Source: Cryptoclostridium sp964637365 (GTDB lineage Bacteria > Bacillota > Dehalobacteriia > UBA7702). From it: a stretch of DNA of 64,000 nucleotides. The notes below the pieces were generated by a model. The model saw nothing but the letters and a program-made list of their open reading frames with translations, was not told where the DNA came from and did not search any database. Position numbers and translations under genes: made by a program. Every line of letters starts with the position of its first letter. Position 1 is the stretch's first letter. This document shows positions 41,515 through 50,432 of this stretch, piece by piece. The DNA lies in NCBI GenBank assembly GCA_964637365.1, contig CAZWWH010000012.1, positions 1-64,000 of the forward strand, written 5' to 3'.

Positions 41515-42146
41515 TTTATAAGGATTTGATGACATTAAAACGCTCCCTTGGCTTTTCCTTTCTTTGGTTTTTGGCCTTTGGCGTATTTTGCGGTTATCTT
41601 TCGTCGCTGGATTTTTTTTGCGGCGTTGTCAGTGTGTTCTGCGCGGTGCTGCCCTTGACCACGATGTCCTACGACAGCCAGTGGGGCTGGGAGACCTTTG
41701 CCTTGAGTACCGGGATTTCCCGCCGCACCATGGCCTTGAGCCGCTATGTTCTCTGCCTGCTCCTCACTTTGGCGGCGGTCGTCATCAATTTCCTGATGCG
41801 GGCCTTCTTGGCCCAGGATAGCAGCGTCCTGGAAAGCCTGGCGATTGTGCTGGCCATTGCCGGAGCCTCCTTGATGATGATGGCTTTGATGATGCCGCTA
41901 ATGTACAAATTCGGCGTGGAAAAGGGAAGGATGTTCCTGATGTTGGTTGTATTCCTTGTCATGGGCCTTTCCTTTTTTGCGGAAAAAGTGCTTTGGCCCC
42001 ATGTGATTTGGCCCTTCTTCGGAGCAAACATTATGGATTCCTTCCTCATCCGGAATCTTGCCTGGATTCTTCCCCTAATAGGCGTGGCGGGGCTGGCGAT
42101 TTCCGTCTTAATTTCCCTGCGTATCTACGCCAAAAAAGAATTTTAA
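41502..42146 (+). CDS. ABC-2 type permease
   Basis: A 214-residue membrane protein with six hydrophobic segments (about 17-36, 38-57, 84-104, 112-134, 146-164, 186-207) and the pattern MSYDSQWGWETFALSTGISRR after the second, as in BcrB/YtrC-like permeases of the ABC-2 superfamily. AAGGAGG precedes the ATG inside the ATPase gene. Last gene of the GntR-ABC operon. Substrate unknown. Confidence 0.88.
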   Translation: MLGLIYKDLMTLKRSLGFSFLWFLAFGVFCGYLSSLDFFCGVVSVFCAVLPLTTMSYDSQWGWETFALSTGISRRTMALSRYVLCLLLTLAAVVINFLMRAFLAQDSSVLESLAIVLAIAGASLMMMALMMPLMYKFGVEKGRMFLMLVVFLVMGLSFFAEKVLWPHVIWPFFGANIMDSFLIRNLAWILPLIGVAGLAISVLISLRIYAKKEF

Positions 42147-42173
42147 GAGTTGCAAGTCTTAGAAATATAAAAT

Positions 42174-42208
42174 CGCCAGACAACGGATATTTGTTGTCTG
42201 GCGGTTTT
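42174..42208 (+). terminator. Terminator of the GntR-ABC operon
   Basis: CGCCAGACAAC pairs with GTTGTCTGGCG and GTTTTT follows. Confidence 0.92.
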
Positions 42209-42222
42209 TGTCTTATCAGCCT

Positions 42223-42798
42223 TTATTCAACGTTCTCACGAAATACCAGCGGCGTAAGGGATTCCAGCACTGTCAAGGATTCCAGCGGCAAGCCCTCCCG
42301 ACGAAGTTGGTCACCGCCGCCCTGAAAGCCCTTTTCAATCACAATACCGATGCCCAATACCTCAGCCTTGGCCTGGGCCGCCATCTCCAGCAGCCCCCGC
42401 AGGGCGCAGCCGCGGGCCAGGAAGTCATCGACGATCAACAAGCCGTCGCCCTCTTGCAAAAACTCCTTGGCTACCGTTACATCGTAGGTGCAGCCATGGG
42501 TAAAGGAGGCCACAGGAACGGTGTAAACATCGTCGCCCAAATTGGCGCTGTGGCGCTTTTTGGCAAAAACCAGGGACACGCCGAACACGTCGGCCACAAA
42601 GGCGCCGATGGCAATGCCCGAGGATTCAATGGTCAGCACCTTGGTGATGTTCTTTTGGCCAAAGCGGCGGTGAAATTCCAAGGCGATTTCTCGCAGCAGA
42701 TTTACGTCGATTTGATGATTCAAAAAACTGTCCACCTTTAAGATGGACTCACCTTTGATTGCACCGTCTTTGAGGATGCGCTGTTTTAACAGTTCCAT
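42223..42798 (-). CDS. xpt: Xanthine phosphoribosyltransferase
   Basis: A 191-residue type I PRTase that salvages xanthine to XMP. The N-terminus MELLKQRILKDGAIKGESIL and FLNHQIDVNLL are characteristic of Xpt; IESSGIAIGAF near 58 holds the pyrophosphate loop and LLIVDDFLARGCALRGLLE near 120 the PRPP site. No purine riboswitch is visible: the upstream space to the TauE gene is only 48 bp, so the two are probably cotranscribed. Confidence 0.95.
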   Translation of the reverse strand: MELLKQRILKDGAIKGESILKVDSFLNHQIDVNLLREIALEFHRRFGQKNITKVLTIESSGIAIGAFVADVFGVSLVFAKKRHSANLGDDVYTVPVASFTHGCTYDVTVAKEFLQEGDGLLIVDDFLARGCALRGLLEMAAQAKAEVLGIGIVIEKGFQGGGDQLRREGLPLESLTVLESLTPLVFRENVE

Positions 42799-42846
42799 AA
42801 AAAACTCCTTTTCTGTCCTGTGAATGGGACAGACTTTCTTTTATAC

Positions 42847-43611
42847 TTAACAAAGATTGCTGAAAAATTTTACAAAAAGCAAGCCTAACACGATATAAAT
42901 AAACACCCGCACACTTTTGCTCCCCCGCTTCACGGCATAGCGGGAGCCAAAGAAATTCCCCAAGATTCCGCAGCAGGCCGCAGGCGCCGCCAAAGCGAAA
43001 ACTACCTTGCCATGGATCAGAAATAAGACCATGGAGGTGAGGTTCGAGACGAGGTTCGGCACCTTGGCGCAGCCCGAGGAGGTCAAAAGATCCAGACCCA
43101 ACAACGCGCTGAAGGCTAAAATCAAAAAGGTTCCCGTACCAGGCCCTACTGCACCATCGTACATGCCAATGAAAAAGCCAATGGTCAGAGCGCCCAAGAT
43201 CTCTCGGAAACGGGACAGCGTTTTTCTTCTGCCGTCTTGCCCAAAGTCCTGCCGCAGGGTCAGAAAAAGCGCCACCAGGGGCAGAACACAGAGGATGACC
43301 CAATGGAGGACTGTGTCGGAAAGCCGCAGATTGAGCCTGGTGCCGCAAAAAGCACCGGCCAACGCCCCCAACGCCGCGGGCAGCGCCACGGACCAAAGGA
43401 TTTTGCCGTTTTTACGGTATTGCCAGACCGACAAAGCCGTACCAAAGGCTGAGGAAAATTTATTGCTGCCCACGGCAAAATGAGGTGGCAGCCCTGCCAT
43501 GAGGTAAGCGGGCAATGAAATCAATCCCCCGCCGCCGGCTACGGCGTCAACAAACCCCGCCAAAAAGACAAGGGGACAAAGGAGCAGCAGTTGGAGCCAG
43601 GAAATTTCCAC
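42847..43611 (-). CDS. TauE/SafE (YfcA-like) membrane exporter
   Basis: A 254-residue membrane protein with about eight helices in two repeats; the first repeat contains AGFVDAVAGGGGLISLPAYL and the second IGFFIGMYDGAVGPGTGTFL, the glycine-rich signatures of the family. Members move sulfite, sulfonates or organic anions; the substrate here is unknown. It precedes xpt by 48 bp on the same strand. Confidence 0.92.
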   Translation of the reverse strand: MEISWLQLLLLCPLVFLAGFVDAVAGGGGLISLPAYLMAGLPPHFAVGSNKFSSAFGTALSVWQYRKNGKILWSVALPAALGALAGAFCGTRLNLRLSDTVLHWVILCVLPLVALFLTLRQDFGQDGRRKTLSRFREILGALTIGFFIGMYDGAVGPGTGTFLILAFSALLGLDLLTSSGCAKVPNLVSNLTSMVLFLIHGKVVFALAAPAACCGILGNFFGSRYAVKRGSKSVRVFIYIVLGLLFVKFFSNLC

Positions 43612-43758
43612 AGTTGATTCCTTTCATCGTAAGATATGACCGATTATACCATAAATCGACAGAAAGGGAAAGCGTACCGCATTTAATATTTCCCTTCTGT
43701 TTTCCCTAAGGATGAATTTTTATTCCTGAAAAACAAGCCCATAGGAAGGCCGTAAACC

Positions 43759-43787
43759 TTGTCTTTTATTAAAAGGTATGGTATAAT
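43759..43787 (+). promoter_or_regulatory. Promoter of gyrBA
   Basis: TTGTCT, 17 bases, TATAAT with an extended TGG, about 100 bp before gyrB. Confidence 0.75.
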
Positions 43788-43893
43788 ATAGGAAACCCCT
43801 GTTTTAAAAGGTTTAAACCCTTTGTTTTTAGATATAACTATTTGTTATCGCCAATTTGTCTATACGAATTGGCCATTAGAAAGAAGGAACACT

Positions 43894-45813
43894 ATGCCGG
43901 AACAAAACGGTGCATCTTATGATGCCAGTCAAATCCAGGTCTTAGAAGGGTTGGAGGCTGTACGTGTCCGTCCCAGTATGTACATTGGGAACACGGGCAT
44001 TCGTGGGCTCCACCATCTTGTTTATGAGATCGTGGATAACAGTATCGACGAAGCTTTGGCGGGCTTTTGCGATACCATTTTAATTACCATTCATGAAGAC
44101 AACAGCATTTCCGTGAAGGACAATGGCCGTGGTATTCCCGTGGATATCCATGAAAAAACCGGCCGTCCCGCCGTGGAAGTGGCCTTGACAGTGCTCCATG
44201 CCGGGGGGAAATTCGGCGGCGGCGGCTATAAGGTCTCCGGCGGTCTTCACGGTGTTGGGATGTCGGTGGTAAACGCTCTGTCCCAATGGCTCACCGTCAA
44301 GGTAGCCAGAAACGGTAAAATCTATTTCCAAAGCTATAAGCGGGGGGTTCCTGATGCGGACCTTAAAACCATCGGCAAAGCCGACCATACCGGGACGGAA
44401 ATCACCTTCCTTCCCGACGACCAGATTTTCGATGTGGAGGACATGAGCTTCCAAAAAGATATCTTGATTCCCCGCATTCGTGAGCTGGCTTATTTGAACA
44501 AAGGCATTGCCATCCAAGTGGTGGATGAGCGGGACGGCAGCGATCAGACCTTCCATTTTGAGGGCGGTATCTCCGACTTTGTCACCTACATGAACCGCAG
44601 CAAGGAGGTGCTCCATAAGCCCATCCATTACAGCCTTAAACGGGAACACTTCGAGGCGGAATTCGCCATTCAATATAACAACGGCTACTCGGAAACCATT
44701 TATTCCTATGCCAATAACATTCACACCCAGGAGGGCGGCACCCATGAAACCGGGTTTAAATCAGCCCTCACCAGGGTTATCAATGATTTTGCCCGCCGCA
44801 CCAATCTGCTAAAGGAAAAGGACCCCAACCTCAGCGGCGAGGACATTCGTGAAGGCCTCACCGCCGTTATCAGTGTTAAGGTGCTGGAGCCTCAGTTCGA
44901 GGGCCAAACCAAAACCAAGCTGGGGAACTCGGAGTTCAAGGGCTATGTGGAAACCATGGTGGCCGATTGTCTCAGTACCTTCCTAGAAGAAAATCCCGCC
45001 GTGGCTAAGAAAATCGTGGAAAAGGCCACCCAGGCTTTCCGCGCCAGAGAAGCGGCGAGAAAGGCCCGGGAGCTGACGAGAAAGACCAATGCCCTGGAAC
45101 GGAGCAGCTTGCCGGGGAAATTGGCCGATTGCTCTGAAAAAGACCCGGAACTGTGCGAGCTATTCATCGTCGAAGGGGACTCCGCCGGCGGCTCCGCCAA
45201 ACAGGGGCGGAACCCCAAAATCCAGGCCATTCTTCCCCTTCGTGGGAAAATTCTTAACGTGGAAAAGGCCCGTCTGGATAAGGTATTGAACAACGCTGAA
45301 ATCCGTGCCATGATTACCGCCATGGGAGCGGGCATTGGCGAGGATTTCGATATCACCAAGGCCCGTTACCGTAAGCTGGTCATCATGACCGATGCCGACG
45401 TCGACGGCGCTCACATTCGCACCTTGCTCCTGACCTTCTTCTTCCGCCATATGCGCCAACTCATCGAGGCGGGCTATGTATACATTGCACAGCCCCCGCT
45501 GTTCCGCTTGCGGAAGGGAAAAAAGTCCCGCTATGTCTTTAACGAAACCGAACTGGCCCAGGCCTTGCAGGAATGGGGCGGCGACGACAATATCGAAGTC
45601 AGCCGCTTCAAAGGTCTTGGGGAAATGAACCCCGAAGAGCTTTGGGAAACCACCATGAATCCGGAAACCCGTTCCATGACCGTGGTTCATCTGGAAGATG
45701 AAAACGCCCTTTTGGCCGATGAAATCTTCACGGTGCTCATGGGGGAAAAGGTGGAACCCCGCCGCGAATTCATCACCGCCAACGCCAAGTATGCGGAAAA
45801 CCTCGATTTCTAA
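43894..45813 (+). CDS. gyrB: DNA gyrase subunit B
   Basis: A 639-residue ATPase subunit of the supercoiling type II topoisomerase. The GHKL ATP site has EIVDNSIDEALAGFCDTI, KDNGRGIPVDIH and VSGGLHGVGMSVVNALS; the TOPRIM domain has FIVEGDSAGGSAKQGR and MTDADVDGAHIRTLLLT; the tail FKGLGEMNPEELWETTMNP is conserved. GAAGGAAC places the start at ATG 43894. gyrA follows 15 bp on. The length is that of Gram-positive GyrB, without the insert of enterobacteria. Confidence 0.97.
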   Translation: MPEQNGASYDASQIQVLEGLEAVRVRPSMYIGNTGIRGLHHLVYEIVDNSIDEALAGFCDTILITIHEDNSISVKDNGRGIPVDIHEKTGRPAVEVALTVLHAGGKFGGGGYKVSGGLHGVGMSVVNALSQWLTVKVARNGKIYFQSYKRGVPDADLKTIGKADHTGTEITFLPDDQIFDVEDMSFQKDILIPRIRELAYLNKGIAIQVVDERDGSDQTFHFEGGISDFVTYMNRSKEVLHKPIHYSLKREHFEAEFAIQYNNGYSETIYSYANNIHTQEGGTHETGFKSALTRVINDFARRTNLLKEKDPNLSGEDIREGLTAVISVKVLEPQFEGQTKTKLGNSEFKGYVETMVADCLSTFLEENPAVAKKIVEKATQAFRAREAARKARELTRKTNALERSSLPGKLADCSEKDPELCELFIVEGDSAGGSAKQGRNPKIQAILPLRGKILNVEKARLDKVLNNAEIRAMITAMGAGIGEDFDITKARYRKLVIMTDADVDGAHIRTLLLTFFFRHMRQLIEAGYVYIAQPPLFRLRKGKKSRYVFNETELAQALQEWGGDDNIEVSRFKGLGEMNPEELWETTMNPETRSMTVVHLEDENALLADEIFTVLMGEKVEPRREFITANAKYAENLDF

Positions 45814-45828
45814 GCAAAGGAGAGAATT

Positions 45829-48282
45829 ATGTCTGAAGAATATGAAGTAAATCATAACATCTCTCCCGTCAATATCGAGGAGGAGATGAAGCAATCCTAT
45901 ATTGAATACTCCATGAGCGTTATCGTGGGCCGTGCCCTGCCCGACGTCCGTGACGGCTTAAAGCCGGTACACCGCCGCATTCTGTACTCCATGTATGAAA
46001 ACGGCATCACCCACGAAAAGCCCCATAAAAAATGCGCCCGTATTGTTGGGGATACCATGGGTAAATATCATCCCCATGGCGACAGCTCCATCTACGACGC
46101 TCTGGTTCGTCTGGCTCAGGATTTCAACATCCGTTATCCCTTGGTAGACGGCCACGGCAACTTCGGGTCCGTAGACGGCGACTCCGCCGCTGCCATGCGT
46201 TATACCGAAGCCCGCCTGCAAAAAATCGCCTTGGAAATGATGGCCGACATCAACAAGGACACCGTGGATTTCGGCCCCAACTATGACGAAAGTGAAAAGG
46301 AACCCCTGGTCCTGCCGGCGAAAATCCCCGCTCTTTTGGTCAACGGCTCCTCGGGGATTGCCGTTGGGATGGCCACCAATATCCCGCCCCACAACCTCCG
46401 AGAGGTGGTGGACGGCCTGGAGGCCCTGTTGGACAATCCCGACATTGAAATTCCCGAGCTGATGAAATACATCAAAGGCCCCGACTTCCCCACCTACGGC
46501 TGTATCATGGGGAAACGTGGGATTTTGGACGCCTATACCACAGGCCGCGGCGCCATCCGCGTCCGTGGCAAGGCTCACATTGAATCCCTGAGCAACGGCA
46601 AATCCCAAATCATTGTCACGGAAATCCCCTATCAGGTTAACAAAAAAAATCTCATTGAAAATATCGCCGACCTGGCCAGAGATAAACGCATCGACGGCAT
46701 CACCGATCTGCGGGACGAATCCGACCGCAACGGGATGCGCATCGTCATGGAGCTCCGTCGTGACGTGGTGCCCCAAATTCTTTTGAACCAGCTTTATAAG
46801 CACACCCAGCTCCAGGATAGCTTCGGCATCATTATGCTGGCTCTGGTCAATGGGGAACCGAAAATTCTCAACCTCAAGCAGATGCTGGAGGAATACATCA
46901 AGCACCAAATTCAAGTGGTGACTCGCCGCTGCGAATTCGATTTGAAGAAGGCCAAAGACCGCCTGGAAATCGTGGAAGGCTTGAAGCTGGCCTTAGACAA
47001 TATCGACGAAGTCATCCGCATCATCAAGGCCTCCCGCGATAACAACGTGGCCAAGGCCGCTTTGATGGACGCCTTCGGCTTCACCGACCGTCAGGCGCAG
47101 CATATTTTGGAAATGCAGCTTCGCCGTCTCACCGGTTTGGAACGGGAAAAAATCGAAGCCGAATTGGCGGAACTGCTGAAAACCATCGCTTGGCTGGAAG
47201 AAGTGCTGGCCGACCGCAATTTGGTCATCGGCATCATCAAAGAAGAATTGATGCGCATTCGCGATAAATACGGCGATGACCGCCGTACCTCCATCCAGGC
47301 CGACGCCAAGGAATTGGAAATCGAGGATCTCATCGCCGAAGAGGATATGGTCATCACCATCACCAACAGCGGCTACATCAAGCGCTTGGCCCCCAATAAC
47401 TACCGCAGCCAGAGGCGGGGCGGAAAGGGCGTCACCGGGATGTCCACCAAAACCGAGGATTATCTCGAAAGCCTCTTTATCGCCTCTACCCATGATTACC
47501 TCATGGTATTCACGGAAAAGGGCCGCGTGTTCCGCTTGAAGGTCCACGAAATTCCCGAATCCAGCCGCACCTCCAAAGGCACCGCTATCATCAATCTGGT
47601 AAACCTTTCCGGCGACGATAAGGTTAAGACCATTTTCCCAGTGAAGGACTTTGACGATGAACGCTATTTGCTGATGGTTACCATGAAGGGGTTGGTAAAG
47701 AAAACCCCCCTCAAGGAATATGACTCCCACCGTAAGGACGGAATTTTGGGCATTTCCCTCAACGACGGCGATACCCTCTTGGGCGTCCGTCTCATTGATG
47801 AGGGCGATGAAATTATGCTCAGTACCAAGCGCGGCTTCTCCATCCGCTTTACCGAAGGAGAGGTTCGCAAGGTCAGCCGAGTCAGCAAGGGCGTCCGCGG
47901 CATTCGCCTGGGCGTGGACGATATCCTCGTCAGCATGGACATCATCAAGCCCAATGAAACCGCGGACCAGTATGTGCTCTGCGTTTCGGAAAACGGCTAC
48001 GGCAAACGCACCAAGCTGGAGGAATACAGCCTGGTTCACCGTGACGGCAAGGGGATTTACACCCTGAAGGTCACGCCGAAAACCGGTCTGGTGGCTGCCA
48101 TTCGTGTGGTCAATGAGGATCAGGAAGTGATGTTTATCAGCCGCGAGGGCATCGTGATTCGCACCACAGTAAAGGAAATCCCCGTCATCGGCCGCAATAC
48201 CCAAGGCGTCACTATCATGCGCGTGGACGGCGAAGACTCGGTAAAATCCATGGCCATCGTTGTCAACGAAGACGCTGAATAA
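45829..48282 (+). CDS. gyrA: DNA gyrase subunit A
   Basis: An 817-residue cleavage subunit. Tyr125 in AAAMRYTEARL forms the covalent link to DNA. The quinolone-determining region reads HPHGDSSIYD with Ser86 and Asp90 (E. coli 83 and 87) in wild-type form. The C-terminal pinwheel has six repeats with a GyrA box, QRRGGKGVTGM near residue 525, which separates gyrase from topoisomerase IV. AAAGGAGAG precedes the ATG. A bidirectional terminator lies 50 bp after the stop. Confidence 0.97.
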   Translation: MSEEYEVNHNISPVNIEEEMKQSYIEYSMSVIVGRALPDVRDGLKPVHRRILYSMYENGITHEKPHKKCARIVGDTMGKYHPHGDSSIYDALVRLAQDFNIRYPLVDGHGNFGSVDGDSAAAMRYTEARLQKIALEMMADINKDTVDFGPNYDESEKEPLVLPAKIPALLVNGSSGIAVGMATNIPPHNLREVVDGLEALLDNPDIEIPELMKYIKGPDFPTYGCIMGKRGILDAYTTGRGAIRVRGKAHIESLSNGKSQIIVTEIPYQVNKKNLIENIADLARDKRIDGITDLRDESDRNGMRIVMELRRDVVPQILLNQLYKHTQLQDSFGIIMLALVNGEPKILNLKQMLEEYIKHQIQVVTRRCEFDLKKAKDRLEIVEGLKLALDNIDEVIRIIKASRDNNVAKAALMDAFGFTDRQAQHILEMQLRRLTGLEREKIEAELAELLKTIAWLEEVLADRNLVIGIIKEELMRIRDKYGDDRRTSIQADAKELEIEDLIAEEDMVITITNSGYIKRLAPNNYRSQRRGGKGVTGMSTKTEDYLESLFIASTHDYLMVFTEKGRVFRLKVHEIPESSRTSKGTAIINLVNLSGDDKVKTIFPVKDFDDERYLLMVTMKGLVKKTPLKEYDSHRKDGILGISLNDGDTLLGVRLIDEGDEIMLSTKRGFSIRFTEGEVRKVSRVSKGVRGIRLGVDDILVSMDIIKPNETADQYVLCVSENGYGKRTKLEEYSLVHRDGKGIYTLKVTPKTGLVAAIRVVNEDQEVMFISREGIVIRTTVKEIPVIGRNTQGVTIMRVDGEDSVKSMAIVVNEDAE

Positions 48283-48333
48283 TTTGCTGATTTTTAGTAG
48301 TTTATGATTATGTTTGCAGTGTAATAGCAGTAA

Positions 48334-48368
48334 AAAACGCCTGATAGACGAATTCTATCAGGCGTTTT
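48334..48368. terminator. Bidirectional terminator
   Basis: AAAACGCCTGATAG pairs with CTATCAGGCGTTTT between gyrA and the convergent XRE gene. Confidence 0.92.
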
Positions 48369-48369
48369 G

Positions 48370-48684
48370 TTATGATTTCTTGGTTAAGGCTTTGACGATT
48401 GCCGCCACATGGTTCAGGGTCTCATCGTCCAGCAGCTTTAAATCCTCGGTGATGTCTTTCAGCTCCTGGGGAGCGGGGTTCCCTTCATCAAAAAATTCCT
48501 GGGGCGTGATACCAAAATAGTCGCAAATATAAAACAGCATTTCCAAAGAGGGCAACGCTTTTCCGTTTTCAATCTTATTGATGTAACTCACATTTTGCCC
48601 CAAAGACAGAGACATTTCTCTTGCTGAAATGCCCATCTTTATACGAAGTTCAGTAATTCGTTTTTGAGTAAAATCTTCGTACAT
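48370..48684 (-). CDS. XRE-family HTH regulator
   Basis: A 104-residue repressor with a phage-type HTH at residues 9-63 (RITELRIKMGISAREMSLSL, NVSYINKIENGKALPSLEML) and a short acidic C-terminal helix region for dimerisation. GGGAGGTGC precedes ATG 48684. It is divergent from the SLOG protein gene, and repeated GCATTATTT-like words in the shared region suggest it controls both genes. Confidence 0.9.
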   Translation of the reverse strand: MYEDFTQKRITELRIKMGISAREMSLSLGQNVSYINKIENGKALPSLEMLFYICDYFGITPQEFFDEGNPAPQELKDITEDLKLLDDETLNHVAAIVKALTKKS

Positions 48685-48699
48685 CAGCGCACCTCCCTA

Positions 48700-48804
48700 T
48701 ATGCATTATTTTATGCTACACATAGGTAATTTATGGTGCATTATTTTCTCTTATTCTGTTGACATAGAGCATTTAATACGCTATTATTGCATTAATAGGA
48801 TTTT
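48700..48804. promoter_or_regulatory. Divergent control region with repeated operator words
   Basis: Four related words (TGCATTATTTTATGC, TGCATTATTTTC, AGCATTTAATACGC, TGCATTAATAG) are spaced through the region. TTGACA at 48759 with TATTAT 18 bases on is the plus-strand promoter for the SLOG gene. Confidence 0.6.
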
Positions 48805-48836
48805 AAATACGATATTTACGTTAAGGAGGAATGACT

Positions 48837-49364
48837 ATGAAGGAAAAAACCTGCTGCATCATAGGGCATAAAGCCATTCCCATCGGTCGCTGGGGGGAGT
48901 TTCGGGACGATATGAGCAAAGCCTTGGAGGCTGCTCTCGACGAGGGGTACAATCGGTTTCTCTGCGGTTTTGACGATGGCGCGGATATGGCTTTTATGGA
49001 GGCGCTGTACGAGCATTGGCAGCAAAGAGAGCACGATTTTTATATTGAAGCAATTCTCCCTTACCGCTTTCGGCTCATTGCTTCGATTGTACACAGGTAT
49101 GCAAAGCCCCTGCTTGCGACTTGTCATCATGTCTATGTCATGGAGGAAAAATATTATCGGGGCATTTACAAAAAACGCAACAAGCTTATGCTTCAGGAAT
49201 CATCCCTTGTGATTGCCGCCTACGACGGTCGGAAAAAGGGCGACACCAAAGCCATGATTGAAATGGCCCAAGAGGCAGGAATCCCCACACGCATTGTCCC
49301 CATTGCCCCGGTTTCCAAGAAACCCTCAAAGAAAACGAATCATAAAACCGAAGCCTCGTCTTGA
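48837..49364 (+). CDS. DUF1273/SLOG-family protein (YpsA-like)
   Basis: A 175-residue Rossmann-like SLOG protein, a family linked to nucleotide-derived ligand binding. CCIIGHKAIPI at the start, the segment NRFLCGFDDGADMAFMEALYE with the Gly-rich loop, ILPYRFR, YYRGIYKKRNKLMLQESSLVIAAYDGRKKGDT and a Lys/Ser tail are visible. I start at 48837, where AAGGAGG is 7 bases upstream. Divergent from the XRE regulator. YpsA relatives affect cell division in Bacillus; the role here is unknown. Confidence 0.82.
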   Translation: MKEKTCCIIGHKAIPIGRWGEFRDDMSKALEAALDEGYNRFLCGFDDGADMAFMEALYEHWQQREHDFYIEAILPYRFRLIASIVHRYAKPLLATCHHVYVMEEKYYRGIYKKRNKLMLQESSLVIAAYDGRKKGDTKAMIEMAQEAGIPTRIVPIAPVSKKPSKKTNHKTEASS

Positions 49365-49378
49365 TTTGCAATGAAAAA

Positions 49379-49407
49379 CCTCCGCCGCAATGCGACGGAG
49401 GCTTTTC
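49379..49407 (+). terminator. Terminator of the SLOG gene
   Basis: CCTCCGCCGC pairs with GCGACGGAGG and CTTTTCC follows. Confidence 0.8.
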
Positions 49408-49424
49408 CAAGAAAGGATGAAACA

Positions 49425-49460
49425 ATGAAAAAGTTTTTGCTCTTCTGGGTACAACTATAA
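49425..49460 (+). other. Possible 11-codon leader or gene remnant
   Basis: AAAGGATGAAACA precedes ATG for MKKFLLFWVQL then TAA. It looks like the first residues of a signal peptide cut short, so it is a remnant or a micro-ORF. Nothing follows in frame. Confidence 0.3.
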
Positions 49461-49539
49461 TATACCCTAGTTTCATGTTCCCTATTCATCATATTTAAGA
49501 AAAAAATAGCATACTCTTGTGTCGATTTTATGACGCCCC

Positions 49540-50064
49540 TTATTCAGAGTATTTGAATTGCACCGCATGATCCTCCCAAGCCCTTTGCAGTTCCTTGCTT
49601 TGTTCGTTAGCATGTTTTTTCTTGGCACCATTTTGAACATCATACTCAATGAATGCGTAAAGTTCACCATGAGGAGATTCTTTTTTGCCAAGATAAGTAA
49701 CTTCTTCGCCGCGAGATATAGAGCCTGCCGTATAATATTGGTCAGGATGCGGTCCCATAAAAGTACTGGCGAGTTTATTTGCATATCGCTTATAACTACT
49801 GTTTGCGGAAGAAGGATAGTTAAAAGTTGATACTGTTCCACTAATATTCTTGAGGTCTGTGTATTTTACATAGCCGCGTTTTTTTAATCCAGAAGCAGTA
49901 TGATATTCAATATAAACATAGTTGCTTCCGTTGGGGAAGGATGAGCCGACGACTTTCCATAAAATGGTAACGGTTTCGTTGGCATTGCAATATCCTACAT
50001 ATAGTTGAAAGGGATGAGGCACATACTCTACATAGGTTTGAGCTTTTAATTGAGCAGTTGCCAT
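49540..50064 (-). CDS. SH3-like repeat protein of unknown function
   Basis: A 174-residue protein without signal peptide. Two beta-rich repeats are visible: YVGYCNANETVTILWKVVG with VYIEYHTASGLKKRGYVK, and YTAGSISRGEEVTYLGKKE with YAFIEYDVQNGAKKKHA. Each resembles a bacterial SH3 (SH3b) module. The last 20 residues depart from the repeat, perhaps an old frameshift. AAAGGAG lies 9 bases before ATG 50064. Local DNA is AT-richer than the flanks, hinting at recent gain. Partner unknown. Confidence 0.65.
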   Translation of the reverse strand: MATAQLKAQTYVEYVPHPFQLYVGYCNANETVTILWKVVGSSFPNGSNYVYIEYHTASGLKKRGYVKYTDLKNISGTVSTFNYPSSANSSYKRYANKLASTFMGPHPDQYYTAGSISRGEEVTYLGKKESPHGELYAFIEYDVQNGAKKKHANEQSKELQRAWEDHAVQFKYSE

Positions 50065-50148
50065 CTTTAAGTTCTCCTTTGATCTATATTTGAAAACGTT
50101 TTCTAAGGATATATTACTATAAATAAACGGGTAATATTGTTTTGATAT

Positions 50149-50182
50149 CAAAAAAGCTCCTTCCCAGAAGAAAAGAGCTTTT
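50149..50182 (-). terminator. Terminator of the small peptide gene
   Basis: AAAAGCTC pairs with GAGCTTTT; the minus strand continues with TTTTTTG. Confidence 0.7.
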
Positions 50183-50189
50183 CATGATT

Positions 50190-50294
50190 TTAAGAATTTT
50201 GATATTTCTGCTGATGAAGACCGGCGTCTCTGCAAAGCAGGAAAAAACCGAGGCCCGTGACTAGCAGAGAAAAAAATTTAACAATACATTTCAT
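50190..50294 (-). CDS. Possible 34-residue membrane peptide
   Basis: GGGAGG lies 7 bases before ATG 50294 for MKCIVKFFSLLVTGLGFFLL, continuing with CRDAGLHQQKYQNS. One hydrophobic helix, two Cys and a terminator directly after the stop support a real micro-gene; no family is known to me. It might be a type I toxin-like peptide, but no antisense RNA was identified. Confidence 0.4.
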   Translation of the reverse strand: MKCIVKFFSLLVTGLGFFLLCRDAGLHQQKYQNS

Positions 50295-50432
50295 GGCGGA
50301 ACCTCCCTGTTCCTTCGGTCTTTTACATAGTGTGCCGCAGCAGCAGGGAGGATATACATCAAATGCCCCCAATCCTTGCCGTTATGATATAAACGATAAG
50401 TCCCATTGGAAGGTTCCGACAATATAGAAAAT

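Noticed and set aside
42799..42846. Purine riboswitch before xpt
   Set aside because: Only 48 bp separate xpt from the upstream gene and none of the aptamer landmarks is present.
46993..48204. A 403-codon frame opposite gyrA
   Set aside because: Shadow of gyrA; no start signal.
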